From NCBI GenBank assembly GCA_937931165.1, contig CALHCI010000033.1, positions 1-49,519 of the forward strand: DNA of 49,519 nucleotides. Reading direction: 5' to 3'. The notes beneath the pieces are model-generated. The model worked only from the letters and a program-made list of their open reading frames with translations, made no database searches and was not told the DNA's origin. Positions 26,554 to 35,605 of this stretch are shown piece by piece. The stretch comes from an uncultured Granulosicoccaceae bacterium. Lineage in GTDB: Bacteria; Pseudomonadota; Gammaproteobacteria; Granulosicoccales; Granulosicoccaceae. Position numbers and translations under genes: made by a program. Within the stretch, counting starts at the first letter, position 1. Every line of letters starts with the position of its first letter.

Positions 26554-29500
26554 CTAAGCGGCCCGATCAAAACGCTGTGAAGAAAGCAGCTTTTCAGTAA
26601 TGACTGCTGCAGGCACCGGTCGTGAGAAATAGAAACCCTGCGCCTGGTTACAACCCACAGCTTTTACAAACTCCAGTTGTTCCTGCGTTTCAACACCTTC
26701 GGCAATCAACCCGAAGTCCATGCTCTTACCCAGTGCTACCACAGATTTCACAATCGCCGCATCAGTACCGTCTATTGAGTTCTCTGCATTAATATCGAGA
26801 ATAAATGTGCGGTCTACCTTAAGGTTATTGACTGGCAGCTTTTTAAGATAATTTAACGACGAATACCCCGTCCCGAAATCATCAATAGAAATACCGACTC
26901 CAAATTCCCGCAACCGGCCTAGCTTCTCAACGTTGGACTGCACATTTTTCATTGCAGCACTTTCAGTAATTTCAAGCTCAATCAGTGCAGGGTCTACCTG
27001 ATGCTTTTGAACAATGTCGATGAATGATTCTACAAATTTATCCTGTTGCAGCATCAGTACCGACAGGTTAATGGAAATGCTGAGCGGCACACCGGCGAGC
27101 GTCCACTCTCTGCACTGCGCACAACAGGTTTCAAGTGCAAAGGTGTCTATATGACTGATAAACCCGCTCTTCTCGGCAACCGGAATAAAAACATCCGGCG
27201 TAGCCCTTACCTGCTCACCGCTATCTGTTTTAACAATCCAGCGCATCAGTGCTTCAACGGCACACATATGACCGGTCTCAAGATCGATTCTTGGCTGAAA
27301 ATGCATTTGCAACTCACCGTTGCTTAACGCTTCCCGCAGTGCCTGATCCAGTTCGTGCTGTGAACCGGTTTCCTTACTCATGTCAGTGTTGTATCTGGCA
27401 ATTCGATTTTTTCCCAGCTCCTTGGCACGATACATTGCCAGATCAGCAGATTTCAAAAGCTCTCTGGCAGTCGAACCATGTTGCGGGAAAAACGCATAGC
27501 CAATACTCGCAGAAACATTCACCACACTGTCACCCAGGGAATACGGCTGACTAACGGTGTGAAGCAACTCGTTCGCAAGTCGTTCGACAGCTGAGCTACT
27601 GTTTATGGCATTGAGGATAACGGTAAACTCATCGCCTCCCAGTCGCGATATAAACCCGCCCCCGGCAGAGCAACGCTCAACCACATTGTCCAGTCGCTTC
27701 GCCACAATACGCAGCAACAGATCGCCAGCACCATGCCCGAGCGAATCATTAATCAGTTTAAAGCCATCCAGATCTATAAACAGCAAACACATCTTTTGCT
27801 TACGCAGAATCGTGTTATTACAACTATCTTGCAGGTACTGCTGAAAGTGCAGGCGATTCGGTAGTTTTGTCAGCGCATCATAATTGGCAATCTGCACCAG
27901 ATCTTTATTCACCTTTTGCAGATTATCTGTTTGCATCTCGAGCTTGTTAATAAGGTACTGGTTGCGCATCGCATTGCCTAAAGAATAGGCAGTGGCGGCA
28001 ATGTTGAGCCGGTCGAGCCCTGCCGGATCAAGCAGCAGGTAACCAAACAAATCATTGCCCGCAAATACCGGATTCAGTATCAATAACCCCTTGCGTAACT
28101 CAGCCGACATTGATGTCGGCAGCATAAGTCGGGTTCGAAACGGCTGTTGCGAAGAAAACTCCACCTCCCCATTGCGATACACCTGTATTACCGTAGAAAA
28201 CTCATGCAGTTCAGGGGATGGCTGATCAAATTTGACTAAAAAGCAACGACGCGCACCGGTAGTTTCAAGCCAACGAGCCATCGTTGAGAGTATCTGTGTA
28301 AACTCCGTGCACGCACTCATCTGCAACTGAATTTCGCTCTGTACATTTTCCAGTCGCCGGACTTCAAACTCGCGGTCCATATTCACCGACCAGATCTTTT
28401 CACTGATACCGGCAAGGCTGGCAGTAATCAATGGCAGCTCTTTTATGCGATTGTTCTGGTTAAGGTGGGCAGCCGCCAGTGTTTCTATCTGATGACAAAG
28501 ATTCGTCCACCAGTGTACTTCTGATGGTTCAATCGGTGACTGCATAAGCTCTTTACAATACATTGCAAACGCATCACTGCCATTAGCCAGCGTGTCCCAT
28601 AGCGCGGCAGAAATACTGTCAGTATCTACACCGGCAGGTTGTGCAAGCCCCGACATTAACGCCTGCAATAAACCCCGCAAACGATCAAGATCAAGCATCG
28701 AGTCTCGTGGCAGATTGTGTTCGGCAACCAAAGTCGAACCACGCACCACTAATTCGCTGTTAGCATAGTACTGTTTTGGTGACAGGTCCTTACCCATCCG
28801 TCTGGCTTCTATTTGTACAATCAATTCCTTTGCGCACTTTTCAGCCATCTGTGTCAGCGGCTGCCTGACGCTGGTAAGCGCCGGTGCGTTTTTGGTGGTT
28901 TCCGGCGTATCGTCAAAGCCTGAGACAAGGATATCCTGTGGTATACGCAACCCCAGTGCATTTACTGCTCTCGCAGCACCAAGCGCCATGGAGTCATTGG
29001 CCGCCACAATGACATCAATGTCGCTGTCATTTTGTAACAGATCACGCACCACCTGATACGCTTCAAAAGAATCATAATTACCGGAAACAAAACGCGACTC
29101 ATTAATAAAATAACCGCGCTGCGCCAGCATGTTGCGAAAGACATCTTCGCGCTCGAGTGAATATCTGTCGTTATCTTTACCCCGAACAAAGGCAAAGTTC
29201 CGGCGTTGGGGATCGACAAGCAAGTGCTTCATCAGATCTTCCATGCCGGTTACATCGTTAAACAGAACCGAAGACTTTCCCGGGGTTTCCAGGCCAAGGG
29301 TGACGAGCGGTGTTGAATAGCTCTGAACAAGTCTGGTCAGTAAAGAAACATCATCACTGGCGAGCGCACCGGCAAGGCACACAATGCCATCGAACTGCGC
29401 CTGCTTTGCCAGAGAGTAAATCCGGTTGCAGACGTCATAACTCTGGTGATATTCGCTTTGCGAAGACAGCTCACGCCCGGCGATACAGACAGTTCCGTAG

Positions 29501-29601
29501 CCGGCTTCGCGAATGACGCAGCTAATACGATCGACCAGAATCTTGCGATAGTCGATGTACTCATCTGTAAGAATGGCAACGACGCCATTGTGTACTTGCA
29601 T
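26554..29601 (-). CDS. Diguanylate cyclase/phosphodiesterase (GGDEF-EAL) with N-terminal LacI-type ligand-binding domain
   Basis: A 1015-residue cytoplasmic-looking protein, with no signal peptide or membrane helix visible. Residues about 3-300 form a periplasmic-binding-protein-like fold of LacI regulator type (VVAILTDEYIDYRKIL, VSGFDDTPETTKNAPALTSVRQPLTQMAEKCA), but with no helix-turn-helix before it. A middle region of about 250 residues is unassigned. The GGDEF domain has an intact motif at 655-659 and DLDGFKLINDSLGHGAGD; no RxxD I-site precedes it. The EAL domain has E783-A-L785, ITESA, DDFGTGYSS, KVDR and AEGVE, so phosphodiesterase activity is likely. The ATG at 29599-29601 follows GGAAGG closely; a GTG at 29616 is an alternative. 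Likely links a small-molecule ligand to c-di-GMP. Confidence 0.9.
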   Translation of the reverse strand: MQVHNGVVAILTDEYIDYRKILVDRISCVIREAGYGTVCIAGRELSSQSEYHQSYDVCNRIYSLAKQAQFDGIVCLAGALASDDVSLLTRLVQSYSTPLVTLGLETPGKSSVLFNDVTGMEDLMKHLLVDPQRRNFAFVRGKDNDRYSLEREDVFRNMLAQRGYFINESRFVSGNYDSFEAYQVVRDLLQNDSDIDVIVAANDSMALGAARAVNALGLRIPQDILVSGFDDTPETTKNAPALTSVRQPLTQMAEKCAKELIVQIEARRMGKDLSPKQYYANSELVVRGSTLVAEHNLPRDSMLDLDRLRGLLQALMSGLAQPAGVDTDSISAALWDTLANGSDAFAMYCKELMQSPIEPSEVHWWTNLCHQIETLAAAHLNQNNRIKELPLITASLAGISEKIWSVNMDREFEVRRLENVQSEIQLQMSACTEFTQILSTMARWLETTGARRCFLVKFDQPSPELHEFSTVIQVYRNGEVEFSSQQPFRTRLMLPTSMSAELRKGLLILNPVFAGNDLFGYLLLDPAGLDRLNIAATAYSLGNAMRNQYLINKLEMQTDNLQKVNKDLVQIANYDALTKLPNRLHFQQYLQDSCNNTILRKQKMCLLFIDLDGFKLINDSLGHGAGDLLLRIVAKRLDNVVERCSAGGGFISRLGGDEFTVILNAINSSSAVERLANELLHTVSQPYSLGDSVVNVSASIGYAFFPQHGSTARELLKSADLAMYRAKELGKNRIARYNTDMSKETGSQHELDQALREALSNGELQMHFQPRIDLETGHMCAVEALMRWIVKTDSGEQVRATPDVFIPVAEKSGFISHIDTFALETCCAQCREWTLAGVPLSISINLSVLMLQQDKFVESFIDIVQKHQVDPALIELEITESAAMKNVQSNVEKLGRLREFGVGISIDDFGTGYSSLNYLKKLPVNNLKVDRTFILDINAENSIDGTDAAIVKSVVALGKSMDFGLIAEGVETQEQLEFVKAVGCNQAQGFYFSRPVPAAVITEKLLSSQRFDRAA

Positions 29602-29925
29602 TGGCCTTCCGTTCACACGACACGCATCGCTGAGCGGCTGCAGGACCTGACGTGGGCAGCGTTACCGAAGTCAGTCACAACCGTTGTATCAGAACAGCGA
29701 AATGCTGAACCTCACACCACACAACCGTTAGTCCCGGCTCGTTTTCAACAGCAGGCTGAAGTCAGACTTGCTCATCAACTATGCGACTCGCATGCCAGAT
29801 CAACATTCCTCTACAGACTGCAAGGTGGTGCGCTTTTTCTGTGCGCATTTACGCACATCTCCACGCGATTCTGAGAACTATCGGCCTGCCCGGCCGGCAC
29901 TTTACCCGGATACTACCTGGCGTGG
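29602..29925. other. Intergenic region upstream of the GGDEF-EAL gene
   Basis: About 320 bp between the start of the GGDEF-EAL gene and the stop of the sorbosone dehydrogenase-like gene, both on the minus strand. It should hold the promoter of the former. I see no T-tailed hairpin, no clear promoter boxes and no convincing small gene. Confidence 0.45.
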
Positions 29926-31200
29926 CTATGTGGCCACGCTGCCTGTCACCCGCCAAACCACATTCCCGACATCATCCGCCACTAACAGGCACGGACCGGG
30001 ACCGATAGTCACGCCAACAGGCCTTCCGTACGAGTGTTTTTCATCAGGAGCAAGAAAACCACTCAGAATATCCCGATGTGCCCCGGCAGGCTGTCCATTC
30101 TTGAAGGGCACAAAAATGACCTTGTAGCCGCTTAAATTGCTGCGATTCCACGAGCCGTGCTGGCCAATCACCATGCCATCGACATCAAATCCCGGCAGCG
30201 TACCCGCTGGCATCCAGCAAAGCCCCAGCGATGCCGTGTGGCCACCCAACGCATAGTCTGGCTTGATGGCCGTTGCCACCGCCTGCGGATCCTGCTCTAC
30301 ACGGTCGTCGACAGTCTGCCCCCAGTAACAATAAGGCCAGCCATAAAAACCCCCGTCTTTTACCGAAGTCAGGTAATCAGGCGGGACTTCATCGCCCAGG
30401 CCATCGCGCTCGTTGACCACTGTCCACAGAGCGCCTGTGTTCGGCTCCCAGGCCATCCCTACCGGATTGCGCAAACCACCGGCAAAAATCCGGCTGTTGC
30501 CGGAAATCAGATCGAGTTCATAGATTGCCGCCCTGCCTTCTTCTGCCTCAAACCCGTGATCGGCGATATTGCTCAGCGAACCAACACCTGCATACAGCCT
30601 TGACTGATCTTCACTGACAATCAGGCTGCGGGTCCAGTGCCCGCCAGGCTTAAATTCTACGAGCTGTCGACCAGGCCCGGTGATTTTGTCCGCACCACGC
30701 TCGTAGTTAAAAGCCACCACGCCGTCGGTATTGCCCACATAAAAAGTTTGCTCAACCAGGGCCATGCCAAACGGCTGATTCTGCTTATCGAGAAAGATCT
30801 CATGTGTTTCGGCCACACCATCGCCGTCCGTGTCACGAAAAAGAGAAATACGGTTAGCCGAGACCCCGACTGCCGCTGCACGTTTCATGGTGCTGTAGAT
30901 TGCGTAGTCAAACGCTGTCTTGACCGGTCCGGCTTGCTGCAGCGCTTCGGCCACCAGTACATCATTGTTGGGCAACACATAGATCCAGCGCGGGTGCAGA
31001 AGATCGCTGGCAAAAGCGTTCACCGACAACCCTTCAGCTGCATCCGGTACATGCCCGGGCGCCCAACCTTTAGCCGTTGGCATTTTTAACGTCGGAATGT
31101 TTTGTGGTTGCGCCTCGGGAATAGTGGGTTGCATACCGACCGCCGGCGTTTCGGTGTCTTTACCCCACCGGCGCATCAGGATGGCAGCCGCACCAATCAT
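29926..31200 (-). CDS. Sorbosone/glucose dehydrogenase-like beta-propeller protein
   Basis: Resembles the PQQ-dependent L-sorbosone dehydrogenase/soluble glucose dehydrogenase-like family. Typical segments include ASDLLHPRWIYVLPNNDVLVAEA, FGMALVEQTFYVGNTDGVV, GLRNPVGMAWEPNTGALWTVVNERDGLGD, GLCWMPAGTLPG and IGQHGSWNRSNLSGYKVIFVPF. These proteins are exported, six-bladed propellers that oxidise sugars or related alcohols; the true substrate is unknown. The N-terminus has a hydrophobic anchor around the first 10 residues, but it seems to extend further upstream: an open frame continues to a TAG near 31276 without any ATG, GTG or TTG, while a purine-rich GGCGGGGGA stands about 50 nt upstream of the ATG. 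The true start is therefore uncertain. Confidence 0.8.
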   Translation of the reverse strand: MIGAAAILMRRWGKDTETPAVGMQPTIPEAQPQNIPTLKMPTAKGWAPGHVPDAAEGLSVNAFASDLLHPRWIYVLPNNDVLVAEALQQAGPVKTAFDYAIYSTMKRAAAVGVSANRISLFRDTDGDGVAETHEIFLDKQNQPFGMALVEQTFYVGNTDGVVAFNYERGADKITGPGRQLVEFKPGGHWTRSLIVSEDQSRLYAGVGSLSNIADHGFEAEEGRAAIYELDLISGNSRIFAGGLRNPVGMAWEPNTGALWTVVNERDGLGDEVPPDYLTSVKDGGFYGWPYCYWGQTVDDRVEQDPQAVATAIKPDYALGGHTASLGLCWMPAGTLPGFDVDGMVIGQHGSWNRSNLSGYKVIFVPFKNGQPAGAHRDILSGFLAPDEKHSYGRPVGVTIGPGPCLLVADDVGNVVWRVTGSVAT

Positions 31201-31364
31201 GGCTACAATACGCGCAAAAATACTGGTAATACTGATGAGAGATCCCCCGCCTGAACATTGTGGAAACGCTGCTAACTAAATACCAGCGATGCATCGCTCA
31301 ATTGAAACACAGATCGGGATTACAGCAAAACTTACAGAACAACACGCTCAGCGCGTGAGAGTAA

Positions 31365-32183
31365 TTACAACGCGCCCTTACCGGTCAGAATAACGTAGAC
31401 AGTGCGCCACAGAATTTTAAAATCGTTGCCTACACTGCAATTGCGCAGGTACTGCAAATCGTAGGAGATTTTACGACGAATGCTCTCGGTGTCACTATCG
31501 TAGCCATTCTCGATTTGTGCAATGCCGGTCAGGCCGGGCTGCAAACCAAGTCGATTCAGGTAACCGGGAATTTCATTAGACAGCTTATCGACAAATTCGG
31601 GCCTTTCAGGTCGTGGTCCGACCAGGCTCATTTCGCCACGCAGTACATTAATGAGTTGCGGTATTTCATCGATGCGGGTCATTCGCATAAAACGGCCGAT
31701 TCGAGTTACCCGGGCGTCATTTTTTTGAGCAAACTGAGCACCGTTTTTCTCGGCCTCATTAATCATCGTGCGGAATTTGTAGATCGTAAAATGCTTACCG
31801 TGAGCAAACCTTGAGCGGCGATCTTCACCAGACCAGGTCATCGATTCATTGGCAGCACTAACACGGTTGTTCAGCCCGACACGGGTCTGGGTAAAGATAA
31901 CCGGCCCGGGACCTGCGGTCAGTTTGACCAACAACGGGAAAATCAACCAGACAGGCATCAATACAATGCCAAGCACAATCGACCCGACCACATCAATAAT
32001 GCGCTTGCTGATCCGATAATAGCGCGGCAGTGAATTCACATTCACTCGCGACTTTTCCAGCGCTAAACGTCGTAACCACGGCGTTTCAGGCTCTTCGAAA
32101 TCAACAATATAATGCTGCATGATTTCGGAGAACGACTGCGCTGTTCTGGTGGTATCTCCAGCTGGTTTGGGTGATATTGACAA
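31365..32183 (-). CDS. Polyprenyl-phosphate sugar-1-phosphate transferase (bacterial sugar transferase)
   Basis: Initiating enzyme for an exopolysaccharide or lipid-linked glycan: moves a sugar-1-phosphate from a nucleotide sugar to undecaprenyl phosphate at the inner membrane. The 272-residue protein is of the small type, with one membrane segment (about residues 60-90) rather than the five-helix form of WbaP/WcaJ. Core motifs are present: KFRTM (136-140), the catalytic Asp-Glu pair D172-E173 in [21 protein letters not shown] and [14 protein letters not shown] 55-residue extension precedes the core. The start is TTG at 32181-32183 with GAAGG about 7 nt upstream; an ATG 63 nt downstream is a weaker alternative. 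Pel synthesis is not known to need such an enzyme, so it probably serves another glycan. Confidence 0.9.
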   Translation of the reverse strand: MSISPKPAGDTTRTAQSFSEIMQHYIVDFEEPETPWLRRLALEKSRVNVNSLPRYYRISKRIIDVVGSIVLGIVLMPVWLIFPLLVKLTAGPGPVIFTQTRVGLNNRVSAANESMTWSGEDRRSRFAHGKHFTIYKFRTMINEAEKNGAQFAQKNDARVTRIGRFMRMTRIDEIPQLINVLRGEMSLVGPRPERPEFVDKLSNEIPGYLNRLGLQPGLTGIAQIENGYDSDTESIRRKISYDLQYLRNCSVGNDFKILWRTVYVILTGKGAL

Positions 32184-32500
32184 AAAAGTGCCTTCACGCG
32201 GTGTCTAAACAGGGTAAGGATCCGGCAGTAAAACTCGCATCAGATCACAATACCTCTTCGCACTTACTGTGCCAGAGATATGGCCAGAGATAAGGCCAGA
32301 ATTATGGCTGGACACATGGCCAGTCGCATCGCTAAACGCCATCACCGCTTTATCACTCCATTCAGCGGCACATGTTGTTTTCACCCGGCGTTAGCGCTGG
32401 TTTTTTGCTGTTACAATCGTCGCCAGTCAATCCCCGATTTTTCTTTTATCCGTTGGCAACACAATTGAAAATTCTCTCTCCGGTCGCCAACAAATCCATC
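32184..32500. other. Divergent intergenic region with tandem repeats
   Basis: About 317 bp between the minus-strand sugar transferase and the plus-strand membrane protein. The 12-nt repeat array at 32269-32328 lies in the middle. The remainder is AT-rich towards 32500, and no clear promoter boxes were identified. A short open frame over the repeats seems to be a by-product of the repeats. Confidence 0.5.
32269..32328 (+). repeat. Five imperfect 12-nt tandem repeats
   Basis: Five head-to-tail units, consensus TGGCCAGAGATA: 32269-32280, 32281-32292, 32293-32304, 32305-32316 and 32317-32328. Copies 1 to 3 share the GCCAGA core exactly; copies 4 and 5 have drifted. The core TGGCCA is itself a palindrome. 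The position between divergent genes would suit an array of regulator sites, but slippage alone could also make it. Confidence 0.75.
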
Positions 32501-33991
32501 ATGTTCAGCGTGCCGGACAGAACCTTTGCCTCCACACCGACATCACGCACCGACCACCCCGCTGTCACACTCCTCGCCGTGTTTTTCGCTACGGCCTTTT
32601 CGGGCACAGCAAAGGCACATACCGCCGAGCAAGGTTTTGTTCTGCTGTTACCAACAGATGCCTATATTTTTTCCGGCGTTTGCGTGGTTGTCATTACGAT
32701 ACTAGCCACAGTGTTCTCTCCGGTTACACTGATTAAACGGTTGTTCACACCGGTGTCGTTGTTTTCTATTTCGCTGCCAGAAAAAGTTATACGTGCCTTT
32801 ACGCATGCATGCAGCCTGCTGTCACTCGCCGTGTTAGGCACGTTGATCATTATCGGATTTACCGGCACGCATGATCCGTTGCGCAACTTGTTACCACTCA
32901 CGATCTGGACAATTTGGTGGATAGGCATTGTCTGCCTCCACGGTGTGATCGGAAATTTCTGGCAGCTCATCAATCCATGGGCAGGCGTTACGCGCTTTGC
33001 CAATGGTAAAGTCAAATGGCCGGCAGCATTCGGCAGCTGGACAGGTGTTGTATTGTTTCTGCTGTTCAGTGTGTTTGCATTGGCAGACACCGCCCCCGAA
33101 GACCCGACACGCCTTGCCGCATTTACTGCTGGTTACTGGCTGTTTATTTTTTGTGGCGCACTGTTATTCGGTGCTTCCGTATGGTTTGCGCGAGTGGAAT
33201 TTATCTCCATGCTGATGTGGCGTATCGCTCAACTTGCCCCGGCTGCCATGCATAAAGGCAAAGTGGCAATCGGATTTCCAGGCTGGAGATTGGTTGCCAA
33301 TAGCGCTAGCGACATACAGACCGGCAATAGCATACAGGCAAGCCATACCGTCAGTGGTGCCGTATTCACACTGGCGCTGTTAGCCACCGGCAGCTTTGAC
33401 GGCTTAAATGAAACATTCTGGTGGCTCAATCAAATCGGTATCAATCCGCTTGAGTTTCCCGGCAGGTCAGCGGTCGTCACAGAAACAGTGGGCGGACTGT
33501 TATTAGCGGTGGTTGCGCTGACTTTGAGTTTTGCCATCTGCGTTAAAACCGGTCAGTGGCTCGCCAATCGCAATGCAGAAAATAAGGTCGGTTTTACCAG
33601 GGCCTTTACAGAACTGTCAGTTGCCATACTGCCAATTGCGCTGGTTTATCACTTCGCACACTTTCTGACCAGCTTTATGGTCAACTTTCAGTACACAATG
33701 GCTGCCGCCACAGACCCGCTGCAAAACGGCCGTGATCTGCTCGGTCTTGGGCGCTTTTATGTCACCACCGGGTTCTTCAACACTGAATCTTCAGTAAAAC
33801 GAATCTGGCTGACACAGGCATCCGCGGTGGTGATCGGCCATGTGGTATCGCTGCTGCTGTCCCACCGGATAGCCCTGAAACTATGGCCCGCCCCCCGGGC
33901 GGCGGTGTTGAGTCAGTTACCGCTGGCGGTTTTTATGGTGCTGTACACGCTGCTGGGCCTGTGGCTGCTGGCCGCTCCGCGCGGTGCCTGA
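32501..33991 (+). CDS. Multi-pass membrane protein of unknown function
   Basis: Not recognised with confidence. The protein from the ATG at 32501 has a signal-peptide-like start (hydrophobic run TLLAVFFATAFSGTAKA, then HT) and about ten further hydrophobic segments. Polar loops rich in Trp and Phe include IWTIWWIGIVCLHGVIGNFWQLINPWAG and a HFAHFLTSFMVNFQY segment with His residues close to a membrane helix. The frame stays open to a start at 32372, but those 43 residues look non-coding in character, so I prefer 32501. Some related proteins are, as I recall, annotated as fenitrothion hydrolase-like membrane proteins; I regard that name as weak. The next gene on the strand is the ABC transporter binding protein 192 nt downstream, so a shared transcript is possible but unproven. 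Confidence 0.7.
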   Translation: MFSVPDRTFASTPTSRTDHPAVTLLAVFFATAFSGTAKAHTAEQGFVLLLPTDAYIFSGVCVVVITILATVFSPVTLIKRLFTPVSLFSISLPEKVIRAFTHACSLLSLAVLGTLIIIGFTGTHDPLRNLLPLTIWTIWWIGIVCLHGVIGNFWQLINPWAGVTRFANGKVKWPAAFGSWTGVVLFLLFSVFALADTAPEDPTRLAAFTAGYWLFIFCGALLFGASVWFARVEFISMLMWRIAQLAPAAMHKGKVAIGFPGWRLVANSASDIQTGNSIQASHTVSGAVFTLALLATGSFDGLNETFWWLNQIGINPLEFPGRSAVVTETVGGLLLAVVALTLSFAICVKTGQWLANRNAENKVGFTRAFTELSVAILPIALVYHFAHFLTSFMVNFQYTMAAATDPLQNGRDLLGLGRFYVTTGFFNTESSVKRIWLTQASAVVIGHVVSLLLSHRIALKLWPAPRAAVLSQLPLAVFMVLYTLLGLWLLAAPRGA

Positions 33992-34183
33992 GGCTACACA
34001 CCACGCTAGCTACTCACAAAGCTGACCACCCGCTGAACTGCGCTGCTTCTATTCACTCTGACACTGACTTTGATGCGGCGTCCCTGAACTCTAAGCGTAA
34101 GTATCGTAAACTATTGGACAAATCCTGCGAAGCCAGACACCATCCCATTCTCTGATCTTCGATCCAGCCTACGAGGAGACACC

Positions 34184-35488
34184 ATGTCCGACCAGAAAAA
34201 ATCACCGCTGAACGTCACCCGACGAACTGCCCTGAAAACACTCGCTGCAGGTGCAGGCGGGGTTGCAGCAGCAGGACTACTCCCGGGGCTTGGCGGTTAC
34301 TCGCAGCTCCACAGCGCCGAGCCGATTAAAATCGGTTTTCAGGTCCACCGTACTGGTATCGGAGCGGCCTACGGTCGCTGGTACGATCGCACCACGCAGG
34401 CCTGTGTTGAGAAGATTAATGCCGCTGGCGGTATTAATGGTCGCATGATCGAAATTGTTGCCGAAGACGACGGCACCGACCCGAAGCGTGGCGCCGAAGT
34501 GGTAGAAAAATTCGCCAGTCAGCACAACTGCGATGTGTCTTTTGGCACCCTGTTCAGTCATGTGGTGTATGGGTCTGCACCCCGGGCCGGTGAACTCAAG
34601 ATGCCATACTTTGTGGTATCCGAAGGCCACCATGTTGCCAGCGGTGCGCTCAACCGCTACACGCTGCAGCCCGGCATCACAGACGTAAAGAGCCAGGTAG
34701 AAGCGATGGCACCGTTCATTGCCGAAAACCTCGGCAAGAAAGTCACCATGATTTTCCCCGACTTTGCATTCGGTCATGATCACCGCGACTATTTTTCAGC
34801 GGCATTCGAAGCCAAAGGCGGCACCATTCTCGAAAAAATTGCCATACCGCCCACTGAAACTTCATTTACCAAGTACTTTCCAAAAATCCCTCGTGACACT
34901 GAAGTTATCTATCACGTGATGGTCGGTCCTGCGGTACTGACATTTGTTAAAGAAATGGGTGAATTCTTTGGCCCGAGCAAACCGGAGATCTTCGGTTTTA
35001 TCGACAGTCTCGAAGCCGTAGACATCGCGAGCCCCGGTCTTGAGTTCCTCGAAGGCACCTACTTCTGGGAAGGCAACCCGCGCTATGTGCAGGAAGAACA
35101 ATCAGAGTTCGACAAAGCCTATCGCGAGGCAGTAGGTGTCGATGAAAACGGCGCATCAGTTTCTGACGCAAAGGACGTTTCAACCTATGCACATATGTTC
35201 GGCTGCTGGGAAACGCTGCATATAATCAAACGGGGGATGGAAGCTGCCGACTACAAAGGCCCCGACGACAGAACCAAACTGATCGAAGCCGTAGAGGCCA
35301 TGTCGGATATGCCGCACTCCATGGAGCACCCGCAAGGCGCCAAACGCTTCAACGGTAAAACCCACCAGACTTTCGGTCACCAGTACATCTCTAAAGTTAC
35401 CGACGGCAAGTTGGTGCTGGCACACACCACGTCAATCGAAGATACCCTCTACGAAGACGAAGTTGACTACACGCAGCAATCCTTCTAA
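34184..35488 (+). CDS. Tat-exported substrate-binding protein of a branched-chain amino acid/amide-type ABC transporter
   Basis: Periplasmic binding protein of the LivJ/LivK/UrtA type (Peripla_BP_6). A twin-arginine signal is visible: R13-R14 in NVTRRTALKTLAAGAGG, ending near HSA. The mature part begins IKIGFQVHRTGIGAAYG and continues with INAAGGINGRMIEIVAEDDGTDPKRG, the standard opening of this family. The ligand may be an amino acid, urea, a short amide or an aromatic acid; it cannot be read from the sequence. ATG is preceded by a strong GAGGAG. Two hairpins follow the gene before livH, a layout often linked to higher output of the binding protein than of the permeases. Confidence 0.9.
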   Translation: MSDQKKSPLNVTRRTALKTLAAGAGGVAAAGLLPGLGGYSQLHSAEPIKIGFQVHRTGIGAAYGRWYDRTTQACVEKINAAGGINGRMIEIVAEDDGTDPKRGAEVVEKFASQHNCDVSFGTLFSHVVYGSAPRAGELKMPYFVVSEGHHVASGALNRYTLQPGITDVKSQVEAMAPFIAENLGKKVTMIFPDFAFGHDHRDYFSAAFEAKGGTILEKIAIPPTETSFTKYFPKIPRDTEVIYHVMVGPAVLTFVKEMGEFFGPSKPEIFGFIDSLEAVDIASPGLEFLEGTYFWEGNPRYVQEEQSEFDKAYREAVGVDENGASVSDAKDVSTYAHMFGCWETLHIIKRGMEAADYKGPDDRTKLIEAVEAMSDMPHSMEHPQGAKRFNGKTHQTFGHQYISKVTDGKLVLAHTTSIEDTLYEDEVDYTQQSF

Positions 35489-35507
35489 TTAGCTGCTATT
35501 AGTGTAT

Positions 35508-35564
35508 TGCTGCAACAGCTTCTGCTGTTGCAGCACATGCCGCGGGAAAAGCTAACTTTCCCGC
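35508..35564 (+). promoter_or_regulatory. Two intercistronic hairpins between binding protein and permease genes
   Basis: The first is an 11-bp perfect stem (TGCTGCAACAG, loop CTTCTG, CTGTTGCAGCA) at 35508-35535. The second is an 8-bp stem (GCGGGAAA ... TTTCCCGC) at 35542-35564. Neither is followed by a long T-run, so partial termination or protection of the upstream mRNA against 3' exonucleases is more likely than full stop. This would raise binding-protein level over the permeases. Confidence 0.7.
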
Positions 35565-35605
35565 CCGCCTCACGATAAGTTTCATACTATCTATCGAAAA
35601 CCCTG

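Noticed and set aside
29768..30127. Plus-strand open frames at the tail of the sorbosone dehydrogenase-like gene
   Set aside because: They overlap the real minus-strand gene and show no ribosome site or domain.
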